A stretch of 64,000 nucleotides of DNA from JAIVGV01 sp031425275 (GCA_031425275.1 JANPJA010000073.1:62001-126000), one strand, 5' to 3'; positions 6,077-15,605 are shown, counted from the stretch's first letter. Numbers and translations are program-made. The notes: generated by a model from the sequence alone, not told the origin.

Positions 6077-8524
6077 TCACGAATGCACGGCCACGCGGGG
6101 CATCTCTTTGCCGTCGCCGCCTTCGTCGGGCGTGAGCACCTTGAGGGGTTCGGGCCACTCCACCTGCGGCACGCCCTTCGGGCCGTAGCGGGCAGGCTTG
6201 CCCTGTGCTTTGGCGCGGAGTGCGCTCAGGATTTTTTCGGGCGTGACGGGTATCTCGTCGATGCGCACCCCCACGGCGTCGTAGACGGCGTTGGCGACGG
6301 CCGGCATGACGGGGAGGAGCGGGCCTTGCCCGACTTCCTTCGCGCCGAAGGGGCCGTTGGGGTCGGCGTCTTCGATGAGGTAGGTCTTGACTTCGCACAT
6401 CTCCAGCGTCGTCGGGCTTTTGTATTCGAGCATCGAGGGGAACTTGTGGACGACGTTGCGATTCGCCCGGTAAACCATCTCCTCCATCAGAGCCTCGCCG
6501 AGTCCCATATAGACGCCGCCTTCGACTTGGCCCATGACGAGCATCGGGTTGATCGACTGGCCGATGTCGTGGCCGATCCAGACGCGCTCCACCACGACGA
6601 TGCCGGTCTCGGCGTCAACGTCAACTTCGGCGACGCAGGCCGAGTAGCTGTAGGCGGGCGAGGGGCCGACGCCCGCGCCCTTGAAGCGGCCCGGCGAGCG
6701 CGGCGGCGTGTAGCTGCCGACCGTGCCGATGGTGCCGAACTTCGACTCGGCGAGCACCACCGCCTCGGCGAACGTGACTCCCGTTTCCGGGTTCTCCACG
6801 TCGAAGACTCTCCGGTCGGCGAAGGAGAGGTTGACGGCGGGGACGGAGAGCTTTTCGGCGACGGCGAGCGTCAGGAGTTCGCGCGCGCGCTCGGCGGCTT
6901 GCAGGGCGGCGTTGCCGGTCATCAGCGTGACGCGGCTCGAATAGCTGCCGAGATCGACGGGGGTGAGATCGGTGTCGGCGGTGACGACGCGGATGTCGAA
7001 GGGGTCGATGCCGAGGACTTCGGCGACGATGTAGGCGAGCACCGAGTCAGACCCCTGCCCGATGTCGGTCGAGCCGCACTGGACGCGGACGCCTCCCTGC
7101 CGGTCGAGCCCGAGCTGGACGCCCGAGTGCGGCATGTTGTTCCAGTAGATGGGCAGCCCCGCGCCGCAGATGTAGGAGCTGCACGCGAGGCCAATGCCTT
7201 TGCCCGCCGGGAGTTTCCGGTTCTCGCGATCCCAGTTGGAAAACTTGTTCTTCCAGTCCGACCCCGCGACCACCTTCTCGATGCACTTACCCAAACCCAT
7301 CGAGCCGAGGCGCAGGTAGTTGGCCGTCACGGAGTAGGGTTTGGCGAGGTGCTTGAGCCTGATCTCGACGGGGTCGAGTTTCAAGTCTTCGGCGATCTTG
7401 TCGAGTTGAACCTCCACGGCGAAGCGCGGCTGCGGCGTGCCGTGCCCGCGTTTCGGGCCGCACGGCGGCTTGTTGGTGAAGGCGCGCAGGCCCTTGTAGC
7501 GGTAGCGCGGGACTTCGTAGGTGACGGTCTGGAGCGCGCCCGCGTAAAAGGTCGAGGCGACGCCGTAGGAGCCGTAAGCCCCGCCGTCGAGGTACGACTC
7601 GAAGTCCATCGCGGTGATCGAGCCGTCCTGCTTGACGCCCGTTCGCACCTTCATCAAGACGGGGTGCCGGCCGCGGTGACAGTAGAAGACTTCCTCGCGC
7701 GTCAAAGTGATCTTGACGGGCCGGCGCGTGATCCGCGACAGGTGCGCGACGACGATCTCGTGGTTGAACGGGTCGCTCTTGCCGCCGAATCCGCCGCCGT
7801 TGGGCGTGGCGATGACGCGGATGTGCGCGGGCCGCATCTCCAACGTCTTGGCGAGCGCGCGGTGGACGTAGTGCGGCGTCTGGGTGGAAGACCACAGCGT
7901 CAGCTTGTCGTCCGGGTCGAAGTGCGCGAGCGCGGCGTGCTGCTCCAACGGCAGGTGCGTGTTGCCCTCGAAGAACATCACGTCCTCGCGGACGTGGTCG
8001 GCCTCGGCGAAGCCCGCTTCGAGGTCGCCGAACTCAAGGTGAACCAGCTTGTGGATGTTGCCGCGCTCGCCGTAGTCGTGGATGCGCGGCTCGTCCACCA
8101 TCACGGCCTCTTCGATGCTCGTGATGGTCTGAAGGCGCTCGTACTCGACCTCGATCAGGTTCATCGCCTCGAACGCCGTGTCCTCGTCGAGGGCGGCGAC
8201 GGCCGCCACCGGATCGCCGATCATCCGCACCCGCTCGACGCACAGGGCGTGCTCGTCCTGACTGACGGGGAGGATGCCGTAAGGGATCGGCAAATCCGCG
8301 CCCGTGATGACGGCCTTGACGCCGGGGAGTTGCAGCGCCTTGGTCGCGTCGATGTGCTTAATCAGCGCGTGCGGCTCCGGCGAGCGGAGGATTTTGCAGT
8401 AGAGCATCCGCGGCAGCGTGATGTCGTCCGCGAACTTCGTCTGGCCCGTGCACTTCGAGCGCGCGTCCACCTTGCGGAACGGCTTGCCGACGACTTTGAA
8501 TTTCTCGTCTTTGATCTGGCTCAT
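6077..8524 (-). CDS. Molybdenum-binding catalytic subunit of xanthine-oxidase-family enzyme (HcrA/XdhA-like)
   Basis: The 815-residue large subunit starts with the aldehyde oxidase/xanthine dehydrogenase a/b hammerhead (VDARSKCTGQTKFADDITLP) and contains the cofactor segments PNGGGFGGKSDPF, CGSTDIGQGSDS and the late motif GPFGAKEVGQGP. In that last motif the glutamate (about residue 728) is the conserved catalytic base of the family. It would oxidise or reductively dehydroxylate an aromatic or N-heterocyclic substrate at Mo bearing molybdopterin cytosine dinucleotide. The C-terminal tail GGDGKEMPRVAVHS is repeated as two gene fragments downstream. Substrate cannot be told from the sequence; the FAD partner points to the hydroxybenzoyl-CoA reductase branch. 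Confidence 0.92.
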   Translation of the reverse strand: MSQIKDEKFKVVGKPFRKVDARSKCTGQTKFADDITLPRMLYCKILRSPEPHALIKHIDATKALQLPGVKAVITGADLPIPYGILPVSQDEHALCVERVRMIGDPVAAVAALDEDTAFEAMNLIEVEYERLQTITSIEEAVMVDEPRIHDYGERGNIHKLVHLEFGDLEAGFAEADHVREDVMFFEGNTHLPLEQHAALAHFDPDDKLTLWSSTQTPHYVHRALAKTLEMRPAHIRVIATPNGGGFGGKSDPFNHEIVVAHLSRITRRPVKITLTREEVFYCHRGRHPVLMKVRTGVKQDGSITAMDFESYLDGGAYGSYGVASTFYAGALQTVTYEVPRYRYKGLRAFTNKPPCGPKRGHGTPQPRFAVEVQLDKIAEDLKLDPVEIRLKHLAKPYSVTANYLRLGSMGLGKCIEKVVAGSDWKNKFSNWDRENRKLPAGKGIGLACSSYICGAGLPIYWNNMPHSGVQLGLDRQGGVRVQCGSTDIGQGSDSVLAYIVAEVLGIDPFDIRVVTADTDLTPVDLGSYSSRVTLMTGNAALQAAERARELLTLAVAEKLSVPAVNLSFADRRVFDVENPETGVTFAEAVVLAESKFGTIGTVGSYTPPRSPGRFKGAGVGPSPAYSYSACVAEVDVDAETGIVVVERVWIGHDIGQSINPMLVMGQVEGGVYMGLGEALMEEMVYRANRNVVHKFPSMLEYKSPTTLEMCEVKTYLIEDADPNGPFGAKEVGQGPLLPVMPAVANAVYDAVGVRIDEIPVTPEKILSALRAKAQGKPARYGPKGVPQVEWPEPLKVLTPDEGGDGKEMPRVAVHS

Positions 8525-8556
8525 AGTTGTCCGTCGATGCCGACATTCGCAGGCGG

Positions 8557-11500
8557 CTAGGCGATGATCTCCGCCACGAGTTCGTTGATCGCGCTCAACT
8601 CCGGTTCGACTTCCTGCTTGACGGCGACGCGCAGGCGGCCGAGCCGCGCGGGCGTGGGCGCGGCCGTGGGCGGGTTGGCGCGAAGGAACGCCGCCGCCTT
8701 GCCGTGCGCCGTCTCACTCAGGCGGGCGAGGCGCGCGTGCCGGGCGTCGCCCCGGTCGAATCTGGGGAAGTAAACGTCGAGAATTTTTTTGTGGATGTTC
8801 CTGGCTCCGAATTGCCCGGTTGACTGAAAATCTTTCATAAGATCGTTAGGGACTGACGAGTTTAAGATTGCCGATAAGTATCTTGCCTCGGTCAAATTAT
8901 TCAACTCGACCGAGTAGATCGCGTGATCAACCAGCATTTCTAAGTCGAGATCGGCCCTGCTCAGGACGGTGGCACAAGCGTCCGTTCCTCTGCCATTATA
9001 TAAAACCAGATAAGGAGCGTTTAAATCTTGTCCCGTCAATTTGCCTTGCCAGTTCAAATAATCTTCGGCCGAGATGATTTGATTCTTATCCGTCCGGCGG
9101 GCCTCCCAAATTCTCTCGGCACTCTTAAACCAACGAGAGGCATTCAAGAACCCCTCATCCCTTAGCCCGTCCGGTGAGTATAGTTCGATCTTCTTACCAC
9201 CAACCTGACTCTGCCCCACTATGATCGGCAGCGCGACCAAACTTGGATCGTGTAAAGCAAAAGGCAGAATACTCCTGCCGATAGCAGTTCTGAACAAAAA
9301 GCGGCTTTCGATGCGCCCTTGAAGATCGATGTCTATCCATGGCTTTTTCACATCCGCCTGAATCGCTTTAGCCGTCCTGATGTTAATGATCCTATCCGCG
9401 TAGTCGGGCGGCGTCTCTTGATGAATATCCACGAAGTAAAAGGCGCGTGGCACTATCGTCGCGCCTTGATTGAAATGCCTTCGATACGGGTTGGCCGCGG
9501 TTTTCCCTCCCGACCGGCGTCTCGAAAAGGCGGTTGACTTGCCCTGCCGGGCGTAAAACCAAGTGACACTTTCCTCCGCCAGTCCCGGCTCCGCCGCCTC
9601 CCAGTTGCAATTCCGCGCGGGCACGTTCCCCGCGAAAGCCTTGCCCTTGATGCCGGCCGTGACGGCGGTTGCCGCTTTCTCCCGCTTCTCGCCGAACAGC
9701 ACGCAACTCGGCACGCGGAACAGCGGCGTCACGTCCTTCAAATCCCAAGCCTCGGTTAACCCGAAGCCCTTCGCCTTCCCACTCCGCGTGTTGTCGTGCT
9801 GATCCGCGCTGAAAAAGCTGCGCGGCAGCACGAAAGCGATCCTGCCGCCCGCCCGCAGAAAGTAGCCGCTGCAATAGGCCAGAAAGATCGCCGCGATTTC
9901 GAGGTGCGGGAAGTTCGCCTTGCGCTCCGGCTTCACGTCGCGCTCCGTGGCGAGTTCGTTCAGCACATCCTGATACTCTTCGTTATTGATGTCGCTGTAA
10001 GTGAACCACGGCGGGTTGCCGACGACGTAATCAAATTTCCCGGCGAGGAAATAAGGCTTGTAGAGATTCTGCACGATGAACTTCCAGATGCTGTCGCGCC
10101 CCTCCTCCTTCGCCAGCTTGAAGCCCTGATAAATCCGGTGGAAACTCTCCGCCACCTCTTCGCTCAGGCCGCCCGCGCCCGCTTGAAGTTTGAGCGTATG
10201 CCTAAAGTCTTGCAGACGTTGCGCGCTCTCGCCTCGGGTCGCCTCCGCCAAGTCGTCGCTCATGTTCAACGCCTCGTCGAACATGCGTAGATCGTCGAGG
10301 ACTCCCGCATGAAGCTCGTAGTCCTTCCGGTCGATCCTCATCTTGAACTGCCTGCCGAACAGATCGCCGACCTCCTTCGGCAGTAGCAGCGTGTTCGCCA
10401 GAATGACGTTGAGGTGGACGGGCTTTTTCGCGTTCACGACCTCGCGCCCGTAAGCCAGCAGCAGTGTCGTCTTCGCGATCTGCACCGAGAGTGGGTGAAT
10501 GTCGATGCCGTAAATCTGCTCGTTCAAGTCCTCGACCTTCACGCGCGGCCGTAGCTCGCGGATGCGCGCGATCGCCGCCCGCAGGAAAGAGCCGCTGCCG
10601 CACGCGGGGTCGAGAATCTTGTCCCTCGGCTTGAACTCGAACTCGCCGACGACGCGCTCGCACAACCAGTCGGGCGTGTAATACTCGCCGAGCGCGTGGC
10701 GCGTGTCGAGATCGATCATCTCCTGATAGACGCCCTTCAGCACGTCCTCGTCAACGTCCTTAAAATCGTAGGCCGTTAGCTCCCGCGCGATCCGTCGAAA
10801 AGCTTCCTTGAGCGCGGGAAAACTTCGCGCGCCCGCGACCCAGTGGAAGAAATCATTCTCGACGAAGTTGGCGATGTTGTATTGGTCGAAGACGGCGCCG
10901 TCAATCGCCTCGCGCATTTTCTCTTCGTCAATGTCGTTGTTCGAGACGACGGCGTAGGCGAGCAGCTTGGCGAAGACGCTCAGGTAAGTGTGAATCAGGA
11001 AGTTCTGCTCGCTCGCCACGAAAGAGCCGTAGGCGATGCTCAAAAACTTTTCCCACTGCTCGAAAGAAACCTGTACCTCGCCGCCCGCCTTCACGGCGCG
11101 GAAGTTCTTCGTCAGATCGCGGAAGCACTGGATGAAGACCGGGCTTTGATAGCCGAACGATTCCTCGATGCGCCGGAGCGTCGCCTTCTGCTTCCGCTCT
11201 TTGAAGAGGAAACGATCAATCCAGTAATAAAAATCTTCGGCGTTATGTTCGGTCAGCGTGAAAGACGCGCTTTTGACCTCTTCCACGTTCAACTCGTTCT
11301 CGTCGAGCGTCTCCAGTTTGTCGAGTTGCGAAACCTCGGGCGCGTAAACTTTCCAGTTGATGAAGTCGGACGCGATCAGCGTGTGGTCGTACCTCTCGCC
11401 GGAGTTAATCTCTCCGAGCAGATAACCCGCCAGTTGCTCTTTGGCGTGCGCGAGCGTTTTGCGGAGATCGTTCTCGAACTCGATGATGATCTTATTGTAA

Positions 11501-11724
11501 AGCGTGTCGGCGCTGCCCCTGTGCCGCTTGCCCTTGCGCGGAATGTTGACGACGGCGTGCTCCGCCCCGCTGCTGATCGCATCGATCACCTTGCGCGTCT
11601 CTTCGTCGTCCGCGAAAAGGCGGTTGAGTAAATCCTTAAAAGCCTCCTTCTTAATCGCCTCTTTATTCGCCGCCAGAACATTCCGGCGAAACTGCCCGAC
11701 GTGTTGTGAGACTTTTTTCGGCAA
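8557..11724 (-). CDS. Type IIG-like restriction/N6-adenine DNA methylase
   Basis: The 1055-residue protein has a helical N-terminus, a possible nuclease-like segment (KIIIEFENDLRKTLAHAKEQ, about residues 77-96), the SAM motif DPACGSGSFLRAA (about 371) after GEYYTPDWLCERVV, and the catalytic motif NPPWFTY (about 570). This order is that of single-chain type IIG (Eco57I-like) enzymes or of large stand-alone adenine methylases. The nuclease motif reads EFE rather than the usual E-x-K, so cleavage may be lost. The C-terminal part (about residues 750-975, DNA 8.8-9.48 kb) is clearly AT-richer than the rest; this is where target recognition lies in such enzymes. The start is TTG 11724. It lies between two hydroxylase subunit genes in the same direction. 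Confidence 0.85.
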   Translation of the reverse strand: MPKKVSQHVGQFRRNVLAANKEAIKKEAFKDLLNRLFADDEETRKVIDAISSGAEHAVVNIPRKGKRHRGSADTLYNKIIIEFENDLRKTLAHAKEQLAGYLLGEINSGERYDHTLIASDFINWKVYAPEVSQLDKLETLDENELNVEEVKSASFTLTEHNAEDFYYWIDRFLFKERKQKATLRRIEESFGYQSPVFIQCFRDLTKNFRAVKAGGEVQVSFEQWEKFLSIAYGSFVASEQNFLIHTYLSVFAKLLAYAVVSNNDIDEEKMREAIDGAVFDQYNIANFVENDFFHWVAGARSFPALKEAFRRIARELTAYDFKDVDEDVLKGVYQEMIDLDTRHALGEYYTPDWLCERVVGEFEFKPRDKILDPACGSGSFLRAAIARIRELRPRVKVEDLNEQIYGIDIHPLSVQIAKTTLLLAYGREVVNAKKPVHLNVILANTLLLPKEVGDLFGRQFKMRIDRKDYELHAGVLDDLRMFDEALNMSDDLAEATRGESAQRLQDFRHTLKLQAGAGGLSEEVAESFHRIYQGFKLAKEEGRDSIWKFIVQNLYKPYFLAGKFDYVVGNPPWFTYSDINNEEYQDVLNELATERDVKPERKANFPHLEIAAIFLAYCSGYFLRAGGRIAFVLPRSFFSADQHDNTRSGKAKGFGLTEAWDLKDVTPLFRVPSCVLFGEKREKAATAVTAGIKGKAFAGNVPARNCNWEAAEPGLAEESVTWFYARQGKSTAFSRRRSGGKTAANPYRRHFNQGATIVPRAFYFVDIHQETPPDYADRIINIRTAKAIQADVKKPWIDIDLQGRIESRFLFRTAIGRSILPFALHDPSLVALPIIVGQSQVGGKKIELYSPDGLRDEGFLNASRWFKSAERIWEARRTDKNQIISAEDYLNWQGKLTGQDLNAPYLVLYNGRGTDACATVLSRADLDLEMLVDHAIYSVELNNLTEARYLSAILNSSVPNDLMKDFQSTGQFGARNIHKKILDVYFPRFDRGDARHARLARLSETAHGKAAAFLRANPPTAAPTPARLGRLRVAVKQEVEPELSAINELVAEIIA

Positions 11725-11801
11725 TTGAATCGAGGCTCCAAACGTGCGGACGATGCCGAGGGCATCACCCCGTCATTGCTTGTTGCCGGCGCGCGCGCGT
11801 C

Positions 11802-12320
11802 CTATTCCAGCCCGTACACGCTCTCTCGCGGCAGTTCCATCTCTTCGCCGCGCATCCGCGCCGCCGCGAGTTCGACGGCTTCGTAGATTTTGATGTAGCC
11901 GGTGCAGCGGCACAGATTCCCGGCGAGCGCGTCTTTGATCTCGTCGCGCGTGGGCTGCTGGTTGTGCGCGAGCAGCTCTTTGGCGACGAGCAGGAAGCCG
12001 GGCGTGCAGTAGCCGCACTGGGCCGCGCCCGTGTCGGCGAAGGTCTCTTGGAGGGGGTGGAGGCCGGCGGTTGTTTCCATGCCTTCGACGGTCTCGACGC
12101 GGCGGCCTTCGGCGTCGAGGCCGAGCACGAGGCACGAGAGGACGCTGCGGCCGTCAACGAGGACGGCGCAGACGCCGCATTCGCCCAGCTCGCAGCCGTG
12201 CTTCGTCCCCGTCAGGGCCAAATCCTCGCGCAGCACTTCGAGCAGCGTCTTGTGCGGCGCGAAGGCGACTTCCGTCGGCTCGCCGTTGAGGGTGAAGGCG
12301 ACGTGTGCTTTCTGATTCAT
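11802..12320 (-). CDS. [2Fe-2S] subunit of molybdenum hydroxylase (HcrC/CoxS-like)
   Basis: The 172-residue subunit shows both clusters of the family. The plant-ferredoxin-type N-terminal site has cysteines 43, 48, 51 and 63 (HGCELGECGVCAV). The helical C-terminal site has cysteines 102, 105, 137 and 139 (CGYCTPG and NLCRCTGY). It passes electrons between the Mo centre and the FAD subunit. It is the first gene of the minus-strand block, but the Mo-subunit gene follows only after a 3.2-kb DNA methylase gene, so the usual tight order of subunit genes is broken. Length and spacing are normal for the family. Confidence 0.95.
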   Translation of the reverse strand: MNQKAHVAFTLNGEPTEVAFAPHKTLLEVLREDLALTGTKHGCELGECGVCAVLVDGRSVLSCLVLGLDAEGRRVETVEGMETTAGLHPLQETFADTGAAQCGYCTPGFLLVAKELLAHNQQPTRDEIKDALAGNLCRCTGYIKIYEAVELAAARMRGEEMELPRESVYGLE

Positions 12321-12758
12321 CGGTGGTGACTTCTGGCTCTCAGTTTACGGGGCGGACGAGGCAGGCAATATAGCAGTTTTGCGCGCACGTGGCGAAGGCA
12401 CGAAAAGGGCGCGCGGCCACGCCTTTTCCGCGGCATGAGACCTTCCCGCCGGCCTCCGTCACGCCGACCGGCGGCCTCCTCCTCCGCCGTCAAAAAATCC
12501 GCCGCCCGCGCCCGCCCGACGGAAAAAATCGGAGCCAGCCTCCCGCCTAACACTTTCAGGAGCCGACCTCAAGTTTTTCTCAACCGGCGTCCGTAGAATC
12601 ACGCATGTCGGTTGGGACTGAGCGGCGAGACTCGGACGCGGCCGACAAGGCGTTTGAAAATCAACGGTTTAGGTGCCTCGCTCAGGCGGGGTGGGTGGTG
12701 GTGAGAACGTCCGGCGCGTTTTCGCCGTCAGCAGTTCGCCGCAAACGGAGTCAAGAAA
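12321..12758. other. Divergent intergenic region
   Basis: The 438 bases separate the leftward hydroxylase block from the rightward secreted-protein gene and should hold both promoters. I see no convincing gene. The stretch is GC-rich apart from the last 30 bases before the ATG at 12759 (AAACGGAGTCAAGAAAATG), where GGAG gives a plausible ribosome-binding site. A weak -10-like TAGAAT lies at about 12593. Open frames here lack family features. Confidence 0.5.
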
Positions 12759-15398
12759 ATGAAAAAAAGTGTGCGCAACGAAAATGCATTGAAGAATGGG
12801 TTCAGGGCCGCGGCTCTGACCTCCTCGGCTGCTCTCGCGGCCGTCGTCCTCGTCCTCTCACTCGTCTTTCTTCCCGTCACCGGAACACAGGCCTCCGGCC
12901 CCGCCTCGGGCGCCGTCGCCCCGGTCGTGGGCGCTTCGGTCGCTTGGAACGGCACGGCCCCCGGCGGCGCATCGCCCGAGGGCGAGACGACCTGCGTCGA
13001 GGGCACGAACTGCGACACCTACACGCTGAATGTTTCGGGCACGCCCGACGAGTGGGCGGGCAAGAAGATCAACGTCAAGATCGCGTGGGCGCTTCCCGCG
13101 AGCGATTACGATTTCACCATTCACAAAGGCTCCGTGACCGGCCCCGAGGTGAACAGTTCCGGCGAAGCTCCTCCCGTCGTGAGCGAGGATGCCGAGATCG
13201 ATCCGAGTTCGACCGGCACGGGCGCATACGCCATCCGCGTCATTTATTACGCCGCTTCCGGCACGGCCGATCAGTACCGCGGCACCGCCACGGTCGAGAG
13301 CAAAGGCCCGGCCGGCGCCGAGCCGACGCCTCCGCCCGTCTCGACGGCGCAGCCCCCGACCTACCAGAACCACGTGCCGCCCTCGACGCTCGGGCAGAGC
13401 GCCGGCGAGCCGACCATCGGCCTCAACTGGAAGACCGGCAACGCGATGTTCATCGCGAGCCTCCAGACCCTGCGCGTCTCCTTCGACGACAGCGCCAGCC
13501 CGGCGACCTCGACGTGGGTCAACAAGTCCGCGGCGAACACCTCGCGCACCAGCTTCGATCCGATTCTCTTCACCGACTCCGGGACTAACCGCACGTTCGT
13601 CTCGCAACTGCTCCCGTCGAAAGTCAGCCTGATGTCGTTCACCGACGACGACGGCGAGACGTGGACGCCGAGCCAAGGCTCCGGCATCAACTCGGGCGTC
13701 GATCACCAGACGGTCGGCGGCGGCCCCTACGCGAAGAACGCCGACGGCAGCCTCAAGGGCGGCGCGGTGCGCCTGACCGCCTACCCGAACGCCGTCTATT
13801 ACGCCTCGCAGGACATCGCCGTCGCCGAGATCGCGCGCAGCGACACCGGCGGCCTGACCTTCGGCGTCGCCGTCCCGATGTACGACCTGACGCAGTGCGG
13901 CGGCCTGCACGGCCACATCAAGGTCGCGCCCGACGGCACCGTGTACGTGCCGAACAAGTCGTGCGCCGGCAAGCAGGGCGTCGCCGTCTCGGAGGACAAC
14001 GGCCTGACGTGGAGCATCCGCACCGTCCCCGGCTCGACCTCCGGCCGCACCGACCCGTCGCTCGGCATCGCCACCGACGGCACCATCTACCTCGGCTACG
14101 CCAACGGCGACGGCACGGCGCACATCGCCGTCTCGAAGGATCGCGGCGTGACGTGGGCGAACGACCAGAACGTCGGCCACTATCAGGGCATCAAGAACAC
14201 GGTCTTCCCGGCCGTCACCGCCGGCGACCCCGACCGCGCCGCCTTCTTCTTCCTCGGCTCGAACGTCGGCGGCTCGGCCGGCACCGGCACCGACCAGACC
14301 TCGCCCTACTACAACGGCGTCTGGTACGGCTACGTCTCGACCACCTACGACGGCGGCAAGACGTGGGTCACGGTCAACGCGACTCCGAACGACCCGATTC
14401 AGCGCGGCGTCGTCTGCACCAACGGCACCACCTGCCCGTCGGGCACGCGCAACCTGCTCGACTTCAACGATCTGGAAGTTGACAAGCAGGGCCGCGTCCT
14501 CGCCGCCGTCGCCGACGGCTGCACCAGCCCCGCCTGCGTCGCGGGCGCCGACAAGAACAACGACGGCCAGCTCAACACCCGCTTCGACAACGACGGCGCG
14601 CGCCGCGCGCTGATCATCCGGCAGGGCAGCGGCCTCGGCCTCTTCAAGGCTTACGACCCGCAGACGGTCGTCACCACCACCCGCATCGAAGACAACGACG
14701 CGCGCGTCGAGTACTCGAACGGCTGGCACCTCGGCTCGGACGCCAACGCGAGCGGCGGCACCTCCCGCTTCAACAACGGCAAGGACGCCAACCACTTCGC
14801 GCGCCTCGCCTTCAACGTCGATGGCGACAAGGGTTCCGTCGCCTACCACTACGCGACGAGCACGAGGGGCGGCTCGGCGCAGGTCTTCATCGACGGCGCG
14901 CCGAGGGGCACCGTCAGCTACAATGGCGCGCAGGGCTCGGCCAAGTCGCCCGTGTTCGGCGGCACCATCAGCTACGACGGGCTGTCGAAGGGGCCGCACA
15001 CGATTGAGCTGCGCGCGATTAACGGCACGGTTTACGTTGACGCCTTCACGCTGACGAGCGCGACGACGAACTCGAAACCCTTCTCCGGGCCGGGCGCGAC
15101 CTCGAACGGCGGCGGCACGGTGGCCGCCGGCCAGTCGTCCTTGACGCCGCTCAACGTCGAGCCGGGCACGCAGGCCGTCTCGATCTCGGCCGGCTCGAAC
15201 ACGGGCCTCCCCATCCAGCTCGTCCTGATCGACGCTTCGGGCCTCGCCGTCGAGACGGCCGATGTTTCGAACGGCGTGGCGGTCATCAACAAGGAAGGTC
15301 TCGCGGCCGGCAGCTACCAGATCAAGGTCATCAACCTCGGTCTCGGCCCGGTCGAAGTCTGGACGGCGGCCACGCCTCTGGTGGCGCGTCAACAGTAG
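12759..15398 (+). CDS. Secreted Asp-box (BNR-repeat, sialidase-fold-like) protein
   Basis: The 879-residue exported protein has a long signal peptide (hydrophobic LAAVVLVLSLVFLPVTG near residue 30). The middle carries at least four Asp-box motifs of the S-x-D-x-G-x-T-W type: DDDGETWTPS, SEDNGLTWSI, SKDRGVTWAN and YDGGKTWVTV, spread as in six-bladed sialidase-like propellers. An N-terminal Ig-like or prepeptidase-like domain (YTLNVSGTPDEWAGKKINV) and a C-terminal carbohydrate-binding-like jelly roll (GPHTIELRAINGTVYVDAFTL) flank it. I see no set of catalytic residues that would prove sialidase activity. A strong terminator follows. Confidence 0.75.
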   Translation: MKKSVRNENALKNGFRAAALTSSAALAAVVLVLSLVFLPVTGTQASGPASGAVAPVVGASVAWNGTAPGGASPEGETTCVEGTNCDTYTLNVSGTPDEWAGKKINVKIAWALPASDYDFTIHKGSVTGPEVNSSGEAPPVVSEDAEIDPSSTGTGAYAIRVIYYAASGTADQYRGTATVESKGPAGAEPTPPPVSTAQPPTYQNHVPPSTLGQSAGEPTIGLNWKTGNAMFIASLQTLRVSFDDSASPATSTWVNKSAANTSRTSFDPILFTDSGTNRTFVSQLLPSKVSLMSFTDDDGETWTPSQGSGINSGVDHQTVGGGPYAKNADGSLKGGAVRLTAYPNAVYYASQDIAVAEIARSDTGGLTFGVAVPMYDLTQCGGLHGHIKVAPDGTVYVPNKSCAGKQGVAVSEDNGLTWSIRTVPGSTSGRTDPSLGIATDGTIYLGYANGDGTAHIAVSKDRGVTWANDQNVGHYQGIKNTVFPAVTAGDPDRAAFFFLGSNVGGSAGTGTDQTSPYYNGVWYGYVSTTYDGGKTWVTVNATPNDPIQRGVVCTNGTTCPSGTRNLLDFNDLEVDKQGRVLAAVADGCTSPACVAGADKNNDGQLNTRFDNDGARRALIIRQGSGLGLFKAYDPQTVVTTTRIEDNDARVEYSNGWHLGSDANASGGTSRFNNGKDANHFARLAFNVDGDKGSVAYHYATSTRGGSAQVFIDGAPRGTVSYNGAQGSAKSPVFGGTISYDGLSKGPHTIELRAINGTVYVDAFTLTSATTNSKPFSGPGATSNGGGTVAAGQSSLTPLNVEPGTQAVSISAGSNTGLPIQLVLIDASGLAVETADVSNGVAVINKEGLAAGSYQIKVINLGLGPVEVWTAATPLVARQQ

Positions 15399-15489
15399 TC
15401 GAGTTCCTGACCCCGGCGCGCCGCACCATCTCGCCGGAAGGTGCGGCGCGGCAGACGAACCTCCGACGGGCGCGTCAACCGGAGCCAAG

Positions 15490-15539
15490 ACGATCAGCGG
15501 CGCGGGGAGCGCACACCCCCGCGCCGCTGATCGTTTTTG
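15490..15539 (+). terminator. Intrinsic terminator after the Asp-box protein gene
   Basis: An 18-bp perfect stem (ACGATCAGCGGCGCGGGG at 15490-15507 with its complement at 15517-15534) and a 9-nt loop run straight into TTTTT. It lies 92 bases after the stop at 15398. Confidence 0.95.
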
Positions 15540-15605
15540 CGCGCCGGGCGCGGCGGCGATAAAATAGGCGGGCGGTAATCCGATCGGGCGGGAGGTCTTT
15601 TTGAG

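Noticed and set aside
6017..8560. An 847-codon open frame on the plus strand across the molybdenum-subunit gene
   Set aside because: It is the antisense shadow of a clear 815-residue enzyme gene. The translation is Arg/Val/Asp-rich without any family motif, as expected for GC-rich DNA.
12605..13588. Open frame upstream of and overlapping the Asp-box protein
   Set aside because: The translation turns into Arg-rich out-of-frame sequence once it enters the real gene, and no start signal or family is seen.
12858..15488. An 876-codon minus-strand open frame opposite the Asp-box protein gene
   Set aside because: Low-complexity Arg/Ala/Gly/Val translation with no domain. The plus strand has a signal peptide, Asp-boxes and a terminator.
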